A stretch of 64,000 bases of DNA, taken from a bacterium. Lineage in GTDB: Bacteria > Desulfobacterota > Binatia > HRBIN30 > CADEER01. The notes below the pieces were generated by a model. That model saw only the letters and a list, made by a program, of their open reading frames with translations, made no database searches and was not told the DNA's origin. Below, piece after piece: positions 18,854 to 26,755 of this stretch (position 1 is its first letter; each line of letters opens with the position of its first letter). The stretch is taken from positions 1,013,001 through 1,077,000 of the forward strand of contig JAHBUY010000001.1 of the NCBI GenBank assembly GCA_019637795.1, given 5' to 3'. The translations under genes were made by a program, and so were the position numbers.

Positions 18854-20272
18854 ATGCGCCAGGTCGACCTGTGTGTGATCGGCAGCGGTCCGGGCGGGCA
18901 GAAGGCGGCGATCCAGGCCGCCAAGCTCGGCAAGCGGGTGTGCCTCGTCGAGCAGCGCGAGCAGGTGGGCGGGGTCGCGGTGCACACCGGCACCATCCCC
19001 TCGAAGGCGCTGCGCGAGATGATCCTGCGCGCCGGCGGCATCCGCAGCGCGGCGCCGCGGCTGCAGGACTTCCTCGCCGCCGGCCGCGCCGCGACGCTCA
19101 AGCAGCTCTGGAGCTACTACGACACGGTCATCCAGACCGAGGTGCAGATCGTCCAGCGGCAACTGGCGCACAACGAGATCGAGCTGGTGTACGGCAGCGC
19201 CCGCTTCGTCGACCCGCACACCGTCGAGGCCGCCGGCCTCACCGCCACCGAGACCATCGTCGCGGACGCGTTCGTGATCGCGGTCGGCAGCGTGCCGGCG
19301 CGGCCGGCGCAGGTGCCGTTCGACGGCGTCACCGTCTTCACCACCGACGAGCTGTTCTCGCTCCCCGCCGTGCCGCACTCGATGGTGATCGTCGGCGGCG
19401 GCGTCATCGGCACCGAGTACGCGTCGATGCTGGCGGTGCTCGGCGTCCGCGTCACCCTGATCGAGAGCCGGCCGCGGCTGCTCGAGTTCGTCGACGGCGA
19501 GATCGTCGAGGCGCTGCAGTACCACCTGCGCCAGCACGGCGTGGCGCTGCGGCTCGGCGAGCACGTGGTGACCATCCGTGCCGTCCCGGCGAGCGGCGGC
19601 GGCCGCTCCGCCACCGGGCAGATGGCCGAGGTGACGCTGGAGAGCGGCAAGTCGGTGATCGCCGACTGCCTCATGTACTGCGTCGGCCGGCAGGGCGCGA
19701 CCGCGGGGCTCAACCTCGCCGCGGTCGGCCTCGAAGCCGACGCCCGCGGCCGCCTCAAGGTCGACGCCGGCTACGCCACCAGCGTGCCGCACGTGCGCGC
19801 CGTCGGCGACGTCATCGGCTTTCCCGCGCTCGCCTCGACCAGCATGGAGCAGGGTCGGGTGGCGGTGTGCCGGATGTACGGCGCGGCGTGCGATTCGATG
19901 AACGCGCTGTTGCCGTACGGCATCTATTCCATCCCCGAGATCGCCACCGTCGGGCGCACCGAGGAGGACCTCACCCGCGCCGGCATCGCCTACGAGACGG
20001 GCATCGCCCAGTACCGCGAGATCGCCCGCGGACAGCTCCTGGGCGACGAGTTGGGGATGCTCAAGCTGCTGATCGCGCAGGACACGCACGCGGTCCTCGG
20101 CGCGCACGCCATCGGCACCGGCGCCACCGAGCTCATCCACATCGCGCAGGCGGTGATGGCCCTGAACGGCACCGCCGACTACTTCGTCGACGCCGTCTTC
20201 AACTACCCGACGCTGGCGGAGTGCTACCGCGTCGCCGCCCTGAACGGCCTGAACAAGCTGCGCAACGCCTGA
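18854..20272 (+). CDS. sthA: Soluble pyridine nucleotide transhydrogenase (Si-specific)
   Basis: This FAD flavoprotein (472 residues) would transfer hydride between NADPH and NAD+ in the cytosol. It has the FAD-binding VIGSGPGGQKAAIQAAKLG, the NAD(P) motif VIVGGGVIGTEYASML, the second FAD segment VRAVGDVIGFPALAST, and a dimerisation domain with IYSIPEIATVGRTEEDL. At the place of the redox disulfide of lipoamide-type enzymes it has VHTGTIPSKALRE with no cysteines, as expected for SthA-like rather than dithiol enzymes. It is divergent from the CLC-type gene. Confidence 0.93.
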   Translation: MRQVDLCVIGSGPGGQKAAIQAAKLGKRVCLVEQREQVGGVAVHTGTIPSKALREMILRAGGIRSAAPRLQDFLAAGRAATLKQLWSYYDTVIQTEVQIVQRQLAHNEIELVYGSARFVDPHTVEAAGLTATETIVADAFVIAVGSVPARPAQVPFDGVTVFTTDELFSLPAVPHSMVIVGGGVIGTEYASMLAVLGVRVTLIESRPRLLEFVDGEIVEALQYHLRQHGVALRLGEHVVTIRAVPASGGGRSATGQMAEVTLESGKSVIADCLMYCVGRQGATAGLNLAAVGLEADARGRLKVDAGYATSVPHVRAVGDVIGFPALASTSMEQGRVAVCRMYGAACDSMNALLPYGIYSIPEIATVGRTEEDLTRAGIAYETGIAQYREIARGQLLGDELGMLKLLIAQDTHAVLGAHAIGTGATELIHIAQAVMALNGTADYFVDAVFNYPTLAECYRVAALNGLNKLRNA

Positions 20273-20332
20273 CGCCGTCGCGGACGGTACCGGCGTGATC
20301 GGCCGGCGCGGCGTGGCACCCCCAGGGGCGCC

Positions 20333-20350
20333 CTGCTAGGACTGCCCGCT
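20333..20350 (+). promoter_or_regulatory. Extended -10 element for the MscS-type gene
   Basis: CTGCTAGGAC (20333-20342) is followed by 8 nt and the GTG start at 20351, another member of the pre-start motif family. Confidence 0.45.
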
Positions 20351-22801
20351 GTGACGATCGGTCGGGCTTGGTGCGCTGCGCTGCTGGCGGTGCTGCTGCT
20401 CGGCGGGCGGGGCGGCGCCGCGGAACCGACGGCGGCCGCCAAGGCGCCGGCGCCGACGGCGACCGCGGTGCTGCCGATCGCGCTGGCCGACGTCGCCGCG
20501 AAGAGCGACGAGCTCGCCGTCTACCTCACCCAGGTGGACGAGCGCTGGCAGCCGGGCCCCGACATCCAGGCGATCGTCAGCGGACTGCCGGTGGTCGCGG
20601 CCGAGATCCACGACAAGGCGACCGCCACGCGCCGCCTGCTGTCCGGCAGCCCCACCCTGCGCGACGTCGACAACCTGAGCGAGAAGTGGCGGCTGCTGCG
20701 CAGCCAGCTCGACGCCTGGAGCGCGACGCTCACCGACATGGCGTCGGCGCTCGATCGCGAGATGGGCGGGCTGGACGACCTGCGCGTCATCTGGCGCGCC
20801 ACCAAGGACGAGGCGCGGGCACAGAACGCGCCGCCGGCGCTGCTCGACCGCATCGACACCGCGCTCGGCAGCATCGCCGGCGCCCGCAAGGGCGGCGAGG
20901 CGCGCCGCCAGCGCCTGCTCGAGCTCCAGGACCAGGTGGTGGCGCAGGCGGCGATGATCCGCGAGCCGCTGCGCGATCTCGCCAACGTCCGCCGCCAGAG
21001 CTTCGGCCGTCTGCTGGTCGCCGACCGCGATCCGGTGTGGGCCACCTACCCGGCGGAGGGAATGGCCGCCGCGGTGGGCAGCGCGCTGGCGGCGTCGCGC
21101 GAGGAGATCGGGGGGGCGCGCGACTACCTGGCCGGCCGCGGCGCGCGGGTGGCGTTCCAGCTCGCGCTCTTTCTCGTGCTCGCCGCCGCGCTGCGGCGGG
21201 CGCGCCCGCTGGTGGCGCAGTGGGCCAGGGACGACGGCAGCCTGGGACGCGGCGCGCGCGTCTTCGAGGTGCCGGCCTCCGCGGCCGCGGTGGTGACCCT
21301 GCTGGCGACCGGCTGGTTCCTGCCCGACATGCCGCTGCTGCTCGTCGATCTCGTCGGATTCGCCGCGCTGCTGCCCACCCTGCGCGTGCTGCGCCGCCTG
21401 GTCGACCCGCCGGCGGTGCCGGCGCTGTGGGCGATCGGCATCTTCTATGCCGTCGACCAGCTCACCCGCTTCCTGTCGTCGCAGCCCTTCCTCGAGCAGC
21501 TCCTGTTCACGGTCGAGCGGCTCGGCGCGGTCGCCTTCCTGGTGTGGTTCATCCGCAGCGGCCGCTTCCGCGCCATGTGGGACCGCGACTCGCGCTGGGC
21601 GCCGGTGGTGGAGCGGCTGGCGCAGGCGCTGGCGGTGCTGATCGCCGTCAGCGCGATCGCCGGCGCGCTCGGCTACATGCAGCTCTCCCGCTACCTGCAG
21701 GAGGCCAACTTCGACAGCGCCTACGCGGCGCTGGTCCTCTTCGGCAGCCTGCAGGTGCTCGAAGCGCTGTGGGCCTACGTGCTGCGGACCCGGGCGGCGC
21801 GCCGCCTGCTGATGGTCACCCGTCACCGCGCGCTGCTGCAGCGGCGGGGCGAGGTGCTGCTCGGCTGGCTGGCCGGCATCGTCTGGGTGGTGGTGACGCT
21901 GCGCAACGCGCGCCTGTTCGAGCCGCTGACCGAGGCCCTGCGCGCCGCGCTCGCCGCCGAGGTGACGGTCGGGTCGCTCACCCTGTCGCTCGGCGCCGTG
22001 CTCGCCTTCGCCGTCACCGTCTGGCTCAGCTTCGCGCTGTCGCGGCTGGTCCGGTTCATCCTCGCCGAAGACGTCTATCCGCGCGTCGCCCTGCCGCCCG
22101 GCATGCCGTACGCGTTGTCGACGCTGACCAACTACGCCGTGCTGCTGGTCGGCTTCCTGATGGCGCTCGCCGCCAGCGGCCTGCAGCTCGACCGCTTCGC
22201 GCTGCTCGCCGGCGCCTTCGGCGTCGGCATCGGCTTCGGCCTGCAGACCATCGTCAACAACTTCGTCTCCGGCCTGATCCTGCTCTTCGAACGCCCGGTG
22301 AAGGTGGGCGACGTCATCCAGGTCGCCTCGTTCTCCGGCGAGGTGCGGCACATCGGCATCCGCTCGAGCACCCTGCGCACCTTCGACGGCGCCGACGTCA
22401 TCCTGCCGAACGGCGAGCTGATCTCGGGGGCGGTGACCAACTGGACGCTCAGCGACCGCATGCGCCGCATGGAGGTGACGGTCGGCGTCGCCTACGGCAG
22501 CGATCCCGATCAGGTGCTGGCGCTGCTGCGCGGCGTCGCCGTCAACCACCCCCGGGTGCTCGAGCATCCGGCGCCGGTGGCGCTGTTCACCGGCTTCGGC
22601 GACAGCGCGCTGAACTTCGTCCTGCAATGCTGGACGGACACCCTCGACAAGCTGGCGACGACGCGCAGCGAGCTGGCGGTGCAGATCAACGCCGCGCTGC
22701 GCGGCGCCGGCATCGACATCCCGTTCCCGCAGCGCGACATGCGCCTGACGGGGGCGCCCCTGGCCATCCGGCTGGTGCGCGACCGCGGGCCGAAGGAGTA
22801 G
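20351..22801 (+). CDS. MscS/MscK-type mechanosensitive channel with periplasmic domain
   Basis: This 816-residue inner-membrane channel should release solutes on osmotic downshock. It has a signal peptide (about 1-24), a long helical periplasmic domain (about 45-250, DUF3772-like) and several transmembrane helices from about 255. The MscS core is at about 615-660 (FGVGIGFGLQTIVNNFVSGL then LLFERPVKVGDV), followed by the beta domain (GIRSSTLRTFDGADVILPNGELIS) and the alpha/beta cytoplasmic cage. The size fits the large KefA/MscK-like class. The next gene starts 9 nt after its stop, so they are likely co-transcribed. Confidence 0.92.
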   Translation: MTIGRAWCAALLAVLLLGGRGGAAEPTAAAKAPAPTATAVLPIALADVAAKSDELAVYLTQVDERWQPGPDIQAIVSGLPVVAAEIHDKATATRRLLSGSPTLRDVDNLSEKWRLLRSQLDAWSATLTDMASALDREMGGLDDLRVIWRATKDEARAQNAPPALLDRIDTALGSIAGARKGGEARRQRLLELQDQVVAQAAMIREPLRDLANVRRQSFGRLLVADRDPVWATYPAEGMAAAVGSALAASREEIGGARDYLAGRGARVAFQLALFLVLAAALRRARPLVAQWARDDGSLGRGARVFEVPASAAAVVTLLATGWFLPDMPLLLVDLVGFAALLPTLRVLRRLVDPPAVPALWAIGIFYAVDQLTRFLSSQPFLEQLLFTVERLGAVAFLVWFIRSGRFRAMWDRDSRWAPVVERLAQALAVLIAVSAIAGALGYMQLSRYLQEANFDSAYAALVLFGSLQVLEALWAYVLRTRAARRLLMVTRHRALLQRRGEVLLGWLAGIVWVVVTLRNARLFEPLTEALRAALAAEVTVGSLTLSLGAVLAFAVTVWLSFALSRLVRFILAEDVYPRVALPPGMPYALSTLTNYAVLLVGFLMALAASGLQLDRFALLAGAFGVGIGFGLQTIVNNFVSGLILLFERPVKVGDVIQVASFSGEVRHIGIRSSTLRTFDGADVILPNGELISGAVTNWTLSDRMRRMEVTVGVAYGSDPDQVLALLRGVAVNHPRVLEHPAPVALFTGFGDSALNFVLQCWTDTLDKLATTRSELAVQINAALRGAGIDIPFPQRDMRLTGAPLAIRLVRDRGPKE

Positions 22802-22810
22802 GGGGCCGCC

Positions 22811-23797
22811 ATGGACACGCCGATTCCCGCCATCGACATGTGGGCGCCGATCGTGCCGACGCGCGAGCTGATGGCGCACATCGCCGACCACTTTCCGCTG
22901 CCGCAGCTCGACTACCTGCGCGTCTTCTGGAAGGGCGAGCCGACGCTCGAGACGCTGCGCCGCGCCGCCGCCGCGCTGGCGGCCGACGATGCCGACATCG
23001 TCGCGATGCTCGACCAGGCCCATGTCACCCGCACCCTGATCACCGGCTTCGACGAGGCGAGCAGCGGCGGCACCGTCTTCGTCCCCAACGAGTTGGTGGC
23101 GGCGGTGGCGGTCGCAGAGTCCGATCAGCAGGTCCCCCGCGACAGTGTCTTCGTCCCCAACGAGTTGGTGGCGGCGGTGGCGGCCCGCCATCCGACGCGG
23201 TTCATCCCCTTCGCCGGCGTCGACATCCTGCGCGGCGCCGCGGCGGTGCGCGAGACGCGCGAGTGGATCGCCGGGCGCGGCTTTCGCGGCCTCAGCCTGC
23301 GGCCGTTCATGATCAACCTGCCGCCCGACGATCGGCGCTACTATCCGTTCTACGAGCTGTGCGTCGAGCTCGACGTGCCGGTCAGCGTCCACGCCTCGGC
23401 GAACTGGACCACCAGCCGGCCGAGCGATCTCGGGCATCCCCGGCACTTCGACCAGGTGGCGTGCGATTTTCCGGAGCTGAAGCTGATCCTCAGCCACGCC
23501 GGCTATCCGTGGGTGCTCGAGGCCTGCCTGCTGGCGTGGAAGCATCCCAACCTCTACCTCGAGCTGGCGGCGCACCGCCCGAAGTACTTCACCGCGCCGG
23601 GCAGCGGCTGGGAGCCGCTGCTGCGCTTCGGCCAGACGACGATCCAGGACAAGATCCTCTACGGCAGCGGCGCCTTCCTGATCGGCCGCCCGGTGCGCGA
23701 GCTGGTCGACGAGCTGCGCGCCCTACCGCTGCGGCCGGCGGTGATGGAACAGTGGCTGTGGCGCAACGCGGCGCGCCTGCTCGGAGAGGCGTCGTGA
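22811..23797 (+). CDS. Amidohydrolase 2 family protein with a 24-residue in-frame duplication
   Basis: This 328-residue TIM-barrel amidohydrolase (ACMSD/amidohydrolase-2 group) shows PIPAIDMWAPIVPT at the metal-binding N-terminus (the usual DxHxH is reduced to DMW), VSVHASANW, LILSHAGYPWVLEA and LYGSGAFLIGRP (an altered form of the GSD motif). Loss of some metal ligands leaves catalysis uncertain. Residues VFVPNELVAAVA occur twice, 24 residues apart, because a 37-bp sequence is directly repeated (see repeat entry). It lies 9 nt downstream of the mechanosensitive channel gene. Confidence 0.85.
   Translation: MDTPIPAIDMWAPIVPTRELMAHIADHFPLPQLDYLRVFWKGEPTLETLRRAAAALAADDADIVAMLDQAHVTRTLITGFDEASSGGTVFVPNELVAAVAVAESDQQVPRDSVFVPNELVAAVAARHPTRFIPFAGVDILRGAAAVRETREWIAGRGFRGLSLRPFMINLPPDDRRYYPFYELCVELDVPVSVHASANWTTSRPSDLGHPRHFDQVACDFPELKLILSHAGYPWVLEACLLAWKHPNLYLELAAHRPKYFTAPGSGWEPLLRFGQTTIQDKILYGSGAFLIGRPVRELVDELRALPLRPAVMEQWLWRNAARLLGEAS
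23075..23183 (+). repeat. 37-bp direct repeat inside the amidohydrolase gene
   Basis: A 37-bp unit starting GTCTTCGTCCCCAACGAG occurs at 23075-23111 and again at 23147-23183, with a period of exactly 72 bp and an unrelated 35-bp spacer. It adds 24 codons without breaking the frame. Confidence 0.9.
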
Positions 23798-24185
23798 ACC
23801 ACCGGACCAGGCCGCGGCCACGGTGTCATCCGCCGGCCTGCTGACTCGCGCCGCTCGACGGCCGCGGGGGGGCGCGCGGCGGCCGGTCCGACAGGGGGGC
23901 CGTGTGGAATCCCCAGCGCACACGGGCTACCGCCGCCTTCCCGCGCTGCTTCGCCAGCGCCAGATCGCGCCATGACGTGAAGGGTTCGCCTTCGCGCCCT
24001 CATCGCCAGCCGGCTCTGCTGCGCGCACGTCGCCAGCCGGAACAGTCCCCGGAGAGCGGAACCGTCCCCGTGCGCCGCCGTGAGGGATCCAGCTCGCGAG
24101 CGAGGCGCCGGCCCGGCGCAAATTGAACCCAAATCGAACAGATCGGGCCTTCCATCCGTCCCCCCCGCCCGGTCACGATCCGCCC
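23798..24185. other. Non-coding stretch before the VWA gene
   Basis: I see no convincing gene in these 388 bp. They contain a tandem of two similar boxes, GGAACAGTCCCC (24040-24051) and GGAACCGTCCCC (24059-24070), of a type often seen in REP-like elements. CGCCAGCCGG is also directly repeated (24004 and 24030). The last 60 bp are more AT-rich (AATTGAACCCAAATCGAAC) and may hold the promoter of the next gene. Confidence 0.4.
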
Positions 24186-26420
24186 ATGCGCAGACCCTTC
24201 CTGTCGATCGTCCTGCTGCTCACGGCCCCTCCCGCGAGCGCCGAATCGTCCTTCACCGGCAACTTCGAGCTGCGGCGGCCGGACACGAACGGCGCCGTCG
24301 TGCGCGGGGTGATCGCCTACGACGTCGCCCGGCATCGCCTGCGCTACGACTACGTCGATCGCCTCTTCCACGAGATCCGCCGCTACGACGATCCCGGATT
24401 CGGCCCCCCGCCTGTGCCGCGCGTCAACCAACGGCGCTACGAGGTGGGCGTACGCTGCGACGGCGGCTGCCGCGCTCACCCCATCGCGGACGCCTTCCCG
24501 ATCTATGTGAACGACCCCGTGATCTACGCGCCGACCGGTGCGCCCCCGGTCACCATCGCTGGCCTGACCTGCACCGAGGTCGCACCGCGGGCCGGCGTCG
24601 ACACGCCCCTCGTCAGGCTCTGGTTCGCGGCGGACGTCATCTGCCGAGCGCGCTGGGCCGACGGCGCCGAGTACACGTTCGACACCGTCGTCCCCGCGGA
24701 CCTGAGCGACAGCGCCGTCTTCACCGAGCCCGTGGATTGCCGCGGAACCGATCGCCTCGATCTCCTGGTCCTGGTCGATCGTTCCGCGTCGATCACGAAC
24801 GCCGCGTACGACCAGGCGCGCGAAATCATCGCGGAGCTGGCGCGACGCCTGCGCGTCGCGCCGTCGGAAGCGAACGTCGCGATCGCCCACTTCGATGTCG
24901 GCGTCGAGCCGATCATGAGCTTCTCGGAGGGCACGTCGCTCCCGAGCATCGACGCCGCTGCGGGCGCGATGGACTGCGCGTGCACGGACACGCTGGATCC
25001 GGCCCTCCTGCCGGAGGAGGTTCCGCCCGGAACGCCGGCGTGCTGCGCGCGCCGGACGTCGATCGCCGCCGCGCTCGACGCCGCCTCGAATCTCCTCGCC
25101 TCCAGCGGCCGCCCCGATGCGAGCCCGACGTCGCTCACGCGGAAGGCCATCGTCGTGGTGTCCGACGGCGTGACGACGACCCTCCGCGACGGCGTCACCC
25201 CGTGCAAGGTCTCCGCATGCAAGAAGGACGTGAAGCGCGCCCTCGCGGACCTGAAGCAGGCCCATCACAGCATCGAGGTGTACGGGGCCGCGATTGGCCC
25301 GCGCCGCGGCGGGTCCGTGCTCAAGCTCATGAAGCCGGTCGCGAAGCTCGCGTCGAACGCGCCCCGGTGCCCCGCGGCGGACGTGTGCGATCCGACCACG
25401 TGCGGCGGGCTCTGCGAGTGCGCGGAGTGTACGGCGCCGAGCGCGTGCGACCCCTCGGGCCTCTACTGCAAGATCAACACGATCGTGCCGGGCGGGACGA
25501 CCTGCGAGCTGGTCGACCGGATCTGCGCGGCCGAGTACCCGAACCACTGCGAGAACCGGTCCTGCGACGAAGCGACGGCCTCCTGCGAGCCGGAACCCAC
25601 CGTGTGCCTCCCCCCGACCCACCCGAGCTGCATGGTGCGCCAATGCGTCGCGGCCACGGGCCAGTGCGTCACCCAGATCTACCCGGACGGGCCGTGCGGC
25701 GACGATTGCGCGCTCGACGCGGACTGCGACGACGGCAACGCCTGCACCGTCGACCGCTGCATCCAGACGGACACGTACAAGGTCTGCCAGTTCATCCCCA
25801 GGACGTGCGACGACGGCGATCCGTGCACGGAGGACTTCTGCCTCTCGCCGAGCCGCGGGTGTGAGTCCCGTCCGCGGCCCTCCACCTTCTGCGACGACGG
25901 CATCTCCTGCACCGACGACGTCTGCGTCCCCTTCCTGGGGTGTACCAACGTGCCCCGCCCCTGCGACGACGGTCTCACGTGCACGACGGACGTCTGCGAC
26001 GTCGTCACCGGTCATTGCGTGAACCGCGATGCGACCTGCCCCGAGGGAACGACTGCGCTGCTCGGCGCCTGCTGGACCCTCACCCCCTTCAACGTCGCGA
26101 GCGGGATCGCCGGCGCGCCGACCGACTGCAAGACGACATGCAAGAGCATGGGTCTCCGCTACGACGTCGCCACCCGTGCCGTCGCGGGCAGCGGAGGCAC
26201 CGACGCGAACTGCGCGGCCGTGTTGCAGGCCCTCGGCGCCTCGGCCGGCGGCCTCGATGCGCCGTCAGCGGATTGCCGCAGCGACCGGGGTGGCAGCGGC
26301 TGCTTCATCGACAGCATCTTCTTGCCCGGAGGGTTTCCCGGCACCGGACGCTGCGCCAAGCCCGCCACGAGCCCGAAAGCCACCGACGGCTTCCAGCGCG
26401 TCGCGTGCGCCTGCCGGTAG
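24186..26420 (+). CDS. Secreted von Willebrand A-domain, cysteine-rich protein
   Basis: This 744-residue protein starts with a signal peptide (MRRPFLSIVLLLTAPPASA). A VWA domain (about 190-400) has a MIDAS-like motif in LLVLVDRSASITNAAY and VVVSDGVTT. A long cysteine-rich half follows (about 400-620), made of repeats of the form CDDGxxCTxDxC (CDDGNACTVDRC, CDDGDPCTEDFC, CDDGISCTDDVC, CDDGLTCTTDVC), as in many myxococcal-type surface proteins. The last about 120 residues are another Cys-containing domain. It is probably an exported adhesion or binding protein. Codon use is visibly less GC-biased than in flanking genes, hinting at transfer. Confidence 0.85.
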   Translation: MRRPFLSIVLLLTAPPASAESSFTGNFELRRPDTNGAVVRGVIAYDVARHRLRYDYVDRLFHEIRRYDDPGFGPPPVPRVNQRRYEVGVRCDGGCRAHPIADAFPIYVNDPVIYAPTGAPPVTIAGLTCTEVAPRAGVDTPLVRLWFAADVICRARWADGAEYTFDTVVPADLSDSAVFTEPVDCRGTDRLDLLVLVDRSASITNAAYDQAREIIAELARRLRVAPSEANVAIAHFDVGVEPIMSFSEGTSLPSIDAAAGAMDCACTDTLDPALLPEEVPPGTPACCARRTSIAAALDAASNLLASSGRPDASPTSLTRKAIVVVSDGVTTTLRDGVTPCKVSACKKDVKRALADLKQAHHSIEVYGAAIGPRRGGSVLKLMKPVAKLASNAPRCPAADVCDPTTCGGLCECAECTAPSACDPSGLYCKINTIVPGGTTCELVDRICAAEYPNHCENRSCDEATASCEPEPTVCLPPTHPSCMVRQCVAATGQCVTQIYPDGPCGDDCALDADCDDGNACTVDRCIQTDTYKVCQFIPRTCDDGDPCTEDFCLSPSRGCESRPRPSTFCDDGISCTDDVCVPFLGCTNVPRPCDDGLTCTTDVCDVVTGHCVNRDATCPEGTTALLGACWTLTPFNVASGIAGAPTDCKTTCKSMGLRYDVATRAVAGSGGTDANCAAVLQALGASAGGLDAPSADCRSDRGGSGCFIDSIFLPGGFPGTGRCAKPATSPKATDGFQRVACACR

Positions 26421-26755
26421 TCGGCGGCGGCAGGCGCTTCCCACACTCGGGCGCCGCGCCGGCGCGCGAGCTCGCGGGGGTACGAGAGGTTGTCGGGCGC
26501 CTGTCGCACGGCTCGGCGTCGTCGAGGGCGCCGGCCGTGGCGGCCACCCGATAGGCAGAGCCGTCATGCCATTGCGAGCGCGCGAGCACATACGCGTGAT
26601 CCATGCGCCAGCATCACTCCGCGCTGTTCGGCCTCTCTCTTGCTTCCGGCTGGGACGCTGGAAGGGACGCTACGATGATGTCTTGTCTGGGCGAGTGGCG
26701 TGACGGTGCTCGCGATCGCCCCGCTCGGCGGGTCGGCGAGGGCGCTGGTGGGCGA
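26421..26755. other. Intergenic stretch without a recognisable gene
   Basis: In these 335 bp no frame has family-like content. A minus-strand frame near 26604 begins MDHAYVLARSQWHDGSAYRV and looks protein-like for about 20 residues before turning into low-complexity sequence; it could be a gene remnant. No terminator hairpin was identified. Confidence 0.3.
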
